DNA of 42,468 nucleotides. Source: Pseudomonas rubra (GTDB lineage: Bacteria; Pseudomonadota; Gammaproteobacteria; Pseudomonadales; Pseudomonadaceae). Of this stretch, positions 37,363-42,468 are shown piece by piece; position 1 is the first letter of the stretch; each line of letters begins with the position of its first letter. A program made the translations under genes and the position numbers. The notes beneath the pieces are model-generated. The model had not been told where the DNA came from and searched no databases. It saw nothing but the letters and a program-made list of their open reading frames with translations. The stretch lies in contig NZ_JAMDGZ010000066.1 of NCBI RefSeq assembly GCF_028656935.1, positions 1 to 42,468 on the forward strand, in the 5' to 3' direction.

Positions 37363-39195
37363 ATGAGTAGCAATAGCGACATGATTACCTGGGGCATGAT
37401 GCTGCGCAAAATCCCCTTGATCGCCCGGGCCATTCCTCGGCTCGTCAGGGGAATCAAAACTTCCAAGCTCAAGGTCGATCAGCCCTGCGGCCTAGGGTGG
37501 GCCTTCGAACAGGCGGTTGCGCGCAACCCCCACGGGCCGGCGTTGCTCTACAAGGACAATCGTTTCAGTTATGAACAGGTCAACCAGTGGGCCAACCGTT
37601 TCGCCCACTACCTGCTTGCCCGTGGCCTGAAAAAAGGCGATGTGGTCGGCATATTTATTGAAAATCGCCCGGAATTGCTGGTCAGCGTGCTGGCGGTCAG
37701 CAAGATCGGCGGTATCTGCGCCATGCTCAACACCTCGCAGACCAACAACGTCCTGATCCACAGCTTGAGCCTGGTCAATCCCTCGGCGATTATCGTCGGC
37801 GAAGAGTTGGTGCCATCCTTTGACGCGGTGCGTAACGAGGTTGCCATCGATGAGCTGAGCACGTTCTTCCTGGCCGACACCGACACCACTCTCGATGCCG
37901 GCGTCGCCCCCGAGGGTTACATCAACCTGACCCGCGCCAGCGAAGCGCATTCTGCTGTCAATCCGGCGACCACCCAGCAGGTCTACCTGGACGACGCCTG
38001 CTTCTACATTTACACCTCCGGCACCACCGGTTTGCCCAAGGCCGGGGTGTTCAAGCACGGGCGCTGGATGAAAGTCTACGGTAGCTTTGGCATGATCGCC
38101 CTGGATATGCGCCCCGATGACATCGTCTATTGCACCTTGCCGCTCTATCACGGCACCGGGCTGTGCGTGACTTGGGGCTCGGCATTGGCCGGCGCCTCGG
38201 GTTTCGCCATCCGCCGCAAATTCAGTGCCAGTCAGTTCTGGAATGACACTCGCAAATTCAAGGCCACCACCATTTGCTACGTCGGTGAATTGTGTCGCTA
38301 CCTGATCGACCAGCCGCCCGCCGGCAACGATGGCGACAACCCGGTGGTGAAAATGATTGGCAACGGCCTGCGCCCGGGCGTGTGGAACGACTTCAAGAGA
38401 CGCTTCAACATCGAACGGGTCTGCGAGTTTTATGCCGCCAGTGACGGCAACATCGGCTTTACCAACATCCTCAACTTCGAAAACACCATTGGCTTTGCCA
38501 TCAATGCCTGGTCGCTGGTGGAGTACGAACACGACACCGGCGAGCCGCGGCGCAACGCGAACGGTTTCATGCAGAAAGTCGGCAAGGGTGGCCAAGGCTT
38601 GTTGCTGGCCAAGATCGACGACGATTCCCCATTCGACGGTTACACCGATCCGGAGAAGAGCAAAAAGGTGGTGCTGTACGACGTTTTTGAAAAGGGCGAT
38701 CGTTACTTCAACAGCGGTGACCTGATTCGCGATATCGGCTTTGGCCACGCCCAATTCGTCGACCGCCTAGGGGACACCTTCCGCTGGAAAGGCGAAAACG
38801 TCTCCACCACCGAAGTCGAAAACATCATGGTGCAACATCCCCACATCGCCGAAGCCGTGGCCTACGGTGTGGAAATCAAGAACACCAACGGTCGCGCCGG
38901 GATGGCGGCCATCACCCCATCGGCTCCGCTGGAACAACTGGATTTTTGCGACCTGCTGCGCTTCGTCAAACGCCAGATGCCCCACTACGCGGTGCCGATG
39001 TTCCTGCGCATCAGGACCTGCATGGAAACCACCGGCACGTTCAAATACCAGAAAACCAAACTAAGGACCGAAGCCTTCGACCCCAGCCAAACCGGCGAAG
39101 ACCCGGTCTACGCTTGGCTACCGGGTACCGAAACCTATGTGCGCGTGACTGAGCAGGTGCTGCAGGACATTCATGGCGGCAAGTTCCGCTACTGA
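37363..39195 (+). CDS. long-chain fatty acyl-CoA synthetase (FATP/FadD6-like)
   Basis: 610 residues of the adenylate-forming family. The AMP-binding signature is YIYTSGTTGLPKAG (about 230-243); further motifs are YHGTGLCVTWGS, YAASDGNIGFTN and DRLGDTFRWKGENVSTTEVE (about 470-490), the last typical of FATP/very-long-chain synthetases. It activates a fatty acid to its CoA thioester through the adenylate. Start at ATG 37363 behind GAGGAGGTGA. It could supply the acyl donor for the upstream acyltransferase, although a terminator lies between them. Confidence 0.93.
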   Translation: MSSNSDMITWGMMLRKIPLIARAIPRLVRGIKTSKLKVDQPCGLGWAFEQAVARNPHGPALLYKDNRFSYEQVNQWANRFAHYLLARGLKKGDVVGIFIENRPELLVSVLAVSKIGGICAMLNTSQTNNVLIHSLSLVNPSAIIVGEELVPSFDAVRNEVAIDELSTFFLADTDTTLDAGVAPEGYINLTRASEAHSAVNPATTQQVYLDDACFYIYTSGTTGLPKAGVFKHGRWMKVYGSFGMIALDMRPDDIVYCTLPLYHGTGLCVTWGSALAGASGFAIRRKFSASQFWNDTRKFKATTICYVGELCRYLIDQPPAGNDGDNPVVKMIGNGLRPGVWNDFKRRFNIERVCEFYAASDGNIGFTNILNFENTIGFAINAWSLVEYEHDTGEPRRNANGFMQKVGKGGQGLLLAKIDDDSPFDGYTDPEKSKKVVLYDVFEKGDRYFNSGDLIRDIGFGHAQFVDRLGDTFRWKGENVSTTEVENIMVQHPHIAEAVAYGVEIKNTNGRAGMAAITPSAPLEQLDFCDLLRFVKRQMPHYAVPMFLRIRTCMETTGTFKYQKTKLRTEAFDPSQTGEDPVYAWLPGTETYVRVTEQVLQDIHGGKFRY

Positions 39196-39241
39196 AGGGC
39201 AACTGCGCGAGCGTCAAACCACAACGCCGAAAAAATGCGTA

Positions 39242-39400
39242 ATGCTGCTCACTCAAGGGGAGCAGCCTTACGCTTCCTGGTATCCCCGTTATAGCGCTTC
39301 GCGCCTGGCAGTGTTCTTTGAGGCATTGCGTCGCTACGAAGAGGCGAAAGGTTTGCTTGCTGTTGATGAAGTGGAACAGCTTCGCATCTATGCAGAGTGA
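39242..39400 (+). CDS. small hypothetical protein, 52 aa
   Basis: Frame from ATG 39242, with helical C-terminal half FFEALRRYEEAKGLLAVDEV and an acidic end. No good ribosome binding site. A minus-strand frame across the same bases (to 39560) is also open, but looks less protein-like. Uncertain. Confidence 0.35.
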   Translation: MLLTQGEQPYASWYPRYSASRLAVFFEALRRYEEAKGLLAVDEVEQLRIYAE

Positions 39401-39730
39401 TTTTTCGAAGCTGTTTAGGCATATCAACGTCGCGCTGCGCGGCTGAGAGGGCCCCATTCGAGAATCTTGGGTTGTTGATCGCGAGCGCCAAGCTTTCGAT
39501 TCGACTCTTGCGACGCTTGGAACTCGGCTCGAATTCACTGCATCGTTCGGGCTGAACCATGGAAACGTCCTTGCAAAATGCATCCTCCTCCTGGGGGGAA
39601 GGATGCACCATGACTTTCCGCGACTGAACACATAAAGAAAATCTAGCGCATCGATCTCGAAAAATATCTGTTCTGGATGGTGGCATGTTGCTACATTTTG
39701 CGCCGAAATTTGACAAGGATCGGGGTCTAT
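39401..39730. other. gap with a long inverted repeat
   Basis: No convincing gene. TGCATCCT (39579-39586) pairs with AGGATGCA (39600-39607) around a C/G-rich centre. A minus-strand reading from 39560 (MVQPERCSEFEPSSKRRKSR) has an AAGGA site upstream and might be a short or decayed gene. Confidence 0.4.
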
Positions 39731-39937
39731 ATGAAACATCTACTTTTTCTGACACTCATCGCAACCAGCTCTGTCATGAGCGGCTGCGTTGTTCAAAGCA
39801 CTTACAGCAAGACGATTGCCGTCACCAAGGATGCAGAGGGGAAAGTGGTGCAGACCGTTGAAACTGAAACTGTCATACAGCCAGCCCAAGGCTACCCGAT
39901 GCGTCTTCAGCTCATAAAAGGCATTCAGACAAACTGA
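39731..39937 (+). CDS. small lipoprotein, 68 aa
   Basis: Lipoprotein signal MKHLLFLTLIATSSVMSGC with the lipobox MSGC; Cys19 would be lipidated. The mature part is short (STYSKTIAVTKDAEGKVVQT) and of unknown function. I start it at ATG 39731, since the upstream part of the frame is not signal-like. A terminator follows 20 bases behind. Confidence 0.75.
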   Translation: MKHLLFLTLIATSSVMSGCVVQSTYSKTIAVTKDAEGKVVQTVETETVIQPAQGYPMRLQLIKGIQTN

Positions 39938-39956
39938 CGAGCGCTTGCATGCATAG

Positions 39957-39981
39957 AGCCCACTTTCGAGTGGGCTTTTTG
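39957..39981 (+). terminator. terminator after the small lipoprotein gene
   Basis: AGCCCACT-TTCG-AGTGGGCT followed by five Ts: a perfect stem with a stable tetraloop. Confidence 0.92.
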
Positions 39982-40290
39982 TTTTCAGGAGTAAATCACA
40001 AGCCCATTACCGGGTAGTTGCTGGAGATCCCAAGGTCTGAATCGCCCCGGATTCTCTAATCTAATCAGCAAGGCGCTCTCATCGAGTCCAGGCTATCGTC
40101 GAGCGCGAACGGCGCAACGCAATGCTCTGGGCGCTGAATGCTGTCGACATACATAAAAGACGGCGGAGTACTAATGTACTCCCATGCTTGAGTCGCGAAC
40201 TGTCCGAAGATGAATGAGCCAAAAATCATGGCTGATGGCTATTACGGCAATGTACGATCCACGTTTTGTCATAGGCATGGATAGCTGCTC
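39982..40290. other. intergenic region with a perfect dyad
   Basis: About 300 bases without a gene. GGAGTAC-TAAT-GTACTCC (40165-40182) is a perfect 18-bp dyad about 110 bases before the next gene. It could be an operator for that gene. Confidence 0.45.
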
Positions 40291-41862
40291 ATGGAGTTTC
40301 TGGCATTAATCGCAGGCATAACCGCCTGTGTGTTTCTGGTGCAAAGCCTCAAGGCAAAGGGACTGATCAGTCAGCTGAGAATGGAGCTGGGGTCCAGGCA
40401 GAACGAGTTGAAGAGTAGTGAAGAGGAGGTGGTCTCCCTTCGGCAACAATTAGATCGAGAACTGAAAGAGCTGGAGCGCTTCAAGGACATCTTGGATGCG
40501 GAGACTGAAGCTGCGCGTATCCTGGGTGAAGCCAGATCTGAACGGAACCGCCTTTTGCAGCAGGCCCAGGCGAAAGTTAACCAGGCCGAAGACCGCCTGC
40601 AGCAGGCCGTTGCAGATGCCGCCAAGATTATTGCCGATGCCCAGACGCGTGCTGAGCAGGTCGCCGGAGATGCTTTGGCGGCAATGGGCAAAGCCAAACA
40701 TTACGCCGATGCCGCCCAGGCCATGAAGAACGTTGTGGAAGGGTACGGCGACGCGTACATCGTTCCGACCTACAACCTCTTGGATGACCTCGCAGAGGAG
40801 TTTGGCTTCACTGAGGCCGGCCAGAAACTCAAAGCGGCTCGAGACTTCACGCGTTTCATGGTCAAGGCGGGAAGGGCGGCAGCGTGTGATTACGTTGAAA
40901 CGAATCGACGTGACACCGCCGTGCGGTTCGTGGTGGACGCTTTCAATGGCAAGGTCGACTCAATCCTTTCCCGCTCCAAGTCCGACAATCACGGCAAGCT
41001 TGAGCAAGAGATTCGTGATGCCGCCGCTCTGGTCAACCTGAACGGGGCTCCTTTCCGTAACGCTCGAATCAATGAAGAGTATCTGGTTTCCCGACTGGAA
41101 GAGTTGCGCTGGGCCGTGACCGCAAAACTGCTCAAAGACCAGGAGCGTGAAGAACAGCGTCAACTGCGCGAGCAAATCCGTGAGGAAGAGAAAGCTCGCC
41201 GGGAGTATGAGCGGGCGATCAAAGAGGCTGCCAAAGAAGAAGCCACCTTGCGTAAGGCGCTTGAGAAAGCCCAGGAGCAAGTGGCGGCTGCCAGTGCCGC
41301 CGAGCGAGCCGAGTTCGAGGCCCGGCTGGCATTACTTCAGGAGCAGCTGCAGGCCGCTGAAGACAAGAACCAACGTGCGCTGTCCATGGCTCAGCAGACT
41401 CGCGCTGGACATGTCTATGTCATTTCCAACATCGGTTCATTCGGTGAGCAGGTGTTCAAAATCGGCATGACGCGACGCCTGGAACCACTGGATCGGGTGC
41501 GTGAGCTAGGGGATGCAAGCGTTCCGTTCGAGTTTGATGTACACGCAATGATCTTTAGTGACGACGCACCTGGGCTTGAGAAACAGCTTCACCGTCACTT
41601 CCTGCGAGAGCAGGTCAATAAGGTCAACCCACGCAAGGAGTTCTTTCGCATTGGCTTGCCTGCCATCCGGGCCGAGCTCGAAGAGCTGGGTGTCGAAACG
41701 CAATGGACAATGAGTGCCAAGGCGCTTGAATTCAAAGAGACGCAGCGCATCGAGCAGCAGATCATCGAAAACCCTGCCATTGCCGCAGAGTGGACGCGCC
41801 ATCAGCTTGAAGTGGAAGAAGCCATCGAGCTGTCCGAAGAGGAGGCTTTGGCTTCGGCTTAG
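40291..41862 (+). CDS. DUF4041/T5orf172 (GIY-YIG-type) coiled-coil membrane protein
   Basis: 523 residues. An N-terminal membrane segment (about 3-20) is followed by a long coiled coil (about 28-130), a DUF4041-type middle domain (about 145-270; YGDAYIVPTYNLLDDLAEEF), a second coiled coil (about 280-365) and a C-terminal T5orf172 domain (HVYVISNIGSFGEQVFKIGM; DRVRELGDASVPFEFDVHAM; EKQLHRHF). T5orf172 belongs to the GIY-YIG nuclease superfamily. Such proteins are frequent in phages and in islands. A role in defence or DNA processing is plausible but not shown. Confidence 0.85.
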   Translation: MEFLALIAGITACVFLVQSLKAKGLISQLRMELGSRQNELKSSEEEVVSLRQQLDRELKELERFKDILDAETEAARILGEARSERNRLLQQAQAKVNQAEDRLQQAVADAAKIIADAQTRAEQVAGDALAAMGKAKHYADAAQAMKNVVEGYGDAYIVPTYNLLDDLAEEFGFTEAGQKLKAARDFTRFMVKAGRAAACDYVETNRRDTAVRFVVDAFNGKVDSILSRSKSDNHGKLEQEIRDAAALVNLNGAPFRNARINEEYLVSRLEELRWAVTAKLLKDQEREEQRQLREQIREEEKARREYERAIKEAAKEEATLRKALEKAQEQVAAASAAERAEFEARLALLQEQLQAAEDKNQRALSMAQQTRAGHVYVISNIGSFGEQVFKIGMTRRLEPLDRVRELGDASVPFEFDVHAMIFSDDAPGLEKQLHRHFLREQVNKVNPRKEFFRIGLPAIRAELEELGVETQWTMSAKALEFKETQRIEQQIIENPAIAAEWTRHQLEVEEAIELSEEEALASA

Positions 41863-41979
41863 GTTCTCTTGGGGCAGGTTGGACACTGTTGCAACACAGA
41901 CAGGTCAGGTTCGAGGGCGCGGTGGTTGAGCGTCCACACATCGTCCCAGGCCTCTTCCCCATAAACGATGAGTAGCCAC

Positions 41980-42468
41980 TCACTCCTCTTCTGTAAGCAC
42001 TTTCACCTGACCTGAGTTCACCGCCTTGAGCAGTTGCTCGTGGTCGTGCTCCGTCTGGTCGGCATAGCGCAGGGCAAAATCGCCCAGTGCTTCGTCGAAG
42101 GCGTCGCCCTTTCCCAGGTAGCCTGCGATCGTTGCCGCGTCGCCAGACTTGGCGTGAGCGCGTGCCAGGGTCAGGCCGCAAAAGTCCGCATAGCGCTCCA
42201 GCTGCACGGCATTGATATGTTCAAGCGGTACTGACATTTTCATGTCGCGTAACTGTCTCACGAAAAAGTCATATCCGGCCCGGCCCCGCGTCCAGCCCAG
42301 GAAGATGTCGCTGGACGATTGCATCAGGCGCTGTCCCATGACTACCCGTTGGCCTTGATTCTTGAATTGACTCTTGCCTGCGTAAGGTTCGAGTACGGAA
42401 CGACAGGACTCTTTAAACTGTAAAATCAGTGGGTGGTTTTCCTCGGAAACGGTGCGTGTCAATGTACC
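41980..42468 (-). CDS. DUF2252 family protein, C-terminal part (cut by window end)
   Basis: The frame stays open to the last base and lacks a proper start, so this is the last ~162 residues of a longer protein. FKESCRSVLEPYAGKSQFKN, GQRVVMGQRLMQSSSDIFLG and LARAHAKSGDAATIAGYLGK are the C-terminal signature of DUF2252, a large kinase-like-fold family of unknown function, usually over 400 residues. Confidence 0.88.
   Translation of the reverse strand, partial: GTLTRTVSEENHPLILQFKESCRSVLEPYAGKSQFKNQGQRVVMGQRLMQSSSDIFLGWTRGRAGYDFFVRQLRDMKMSVPLEHINAVQLERYADFCGLTLARAHAKSGDAATIAGYLGKGDAFDEALGDFALRYADQTEHDHEQLLKAVNSGQVKVLTEEE

Noticed and set aside
37492..38754. 420-codon frame antisense to the acyl-CoA synthetase
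   Set aside because: Typical GC-rich third-position shadow of a real gene; no start signal and no recognisable motif.

Overview
The window looks like a Pseudomonas chromosome, probably fluorescens group: GC-rich codon use, Pseudomonas-type prophage genes and a Pseudomonas-like host flank. This is inferred from gene content; no search was run. It has two parts: a lambda-like siphophage-type prophage that is clearly incomplete (about 1-31085) and a host flank (about 31200-42468) that begins with a scrap-heap of mobile-element remnants.

Prophage, leftward arm (10924 down to about 486, mostly minus strand). A strong leftward promoter with two operator-like sites (10930-10970) drives a long operon: small early proteins, an HNH homing-type endonuclease, short overlapping genes, a coiled-coil protein, an Erf single-strand annealing protein broken by an in-frame amber codon, a YqaJ-type exonuclease, SSB, two ribbon-helix-helix-like proteins and a DNA methyltransferase. 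Several genes in this operon are preceded by a stem-loop just 5' of the ribosome binding site. Plus-strand accessory genes (170-496, 1588-2256, 2992-3279, 3843-4163) are set into this arm.

Immunity and rightward early region (11157-19482). An accessory bPH/SHOCT protein and a DUF2846-type lipoprotein precede a LexA-like S24 repressor and a divergent Cro. The two promoters appear to share one self-complementary -35 hexamer, and the repressor mRNA looks leaderless. Rightward follow an early protein, a Rha/KilAC antirepressor, a winged-helix/HNH protein, a replication protein whose gene carries five direct repeats exactly 23 bp apart (candidate origin), a probable helicase-loader-position protein, NinB, NinG and small proteins, ending in tandem terminators.

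Lysis/moron and late region (19788-31067). Four unrelated proteins (a beta-propeller-like protein, a tandem B-lectin protein resembling the lectin-like bacteriocin LlpA, a small beta protein and a secreted protein) each sit behind an intact or decayed copy of a com-like zinc-finger leader, so the region looks like a set of repeated com-leader/cargo cassettes. Then come a holin, an Acb2-type anti-CBASS sponge, a metallopeptidase-like protein, small and large terminase, portal and head morphogenesis proteins, and an accessory gene. A scaffold-like gene is cut off after about 37 codons at an 18-bp sequence that is repeated exactly at window position 1. No integrase, capsid, tail or endolysin gene is visible.

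Host flank. After a 3' fragment of tRNA-Ser(UGA), a 12-bp inverted repeat, a DUF3606 protein, an orphan fimbrial adhesin, a G15 tract, a spanin remnant and a possible IS256 remnant, orderly genes resume: a HIT hydrolase and then a four-gene group (LuxI/FeeM-like N-acyltransferase, SnoaL-like protein, haem-oxygenase-like diiron oxidase, fatty acyl-CoA synthetase) that looks like a small lipid or signal biosynthesis cluster. A small lipoprotein, a DUF4041/GIY-YIG protein and the C-terminal part of a DUF2252 protein close the window.
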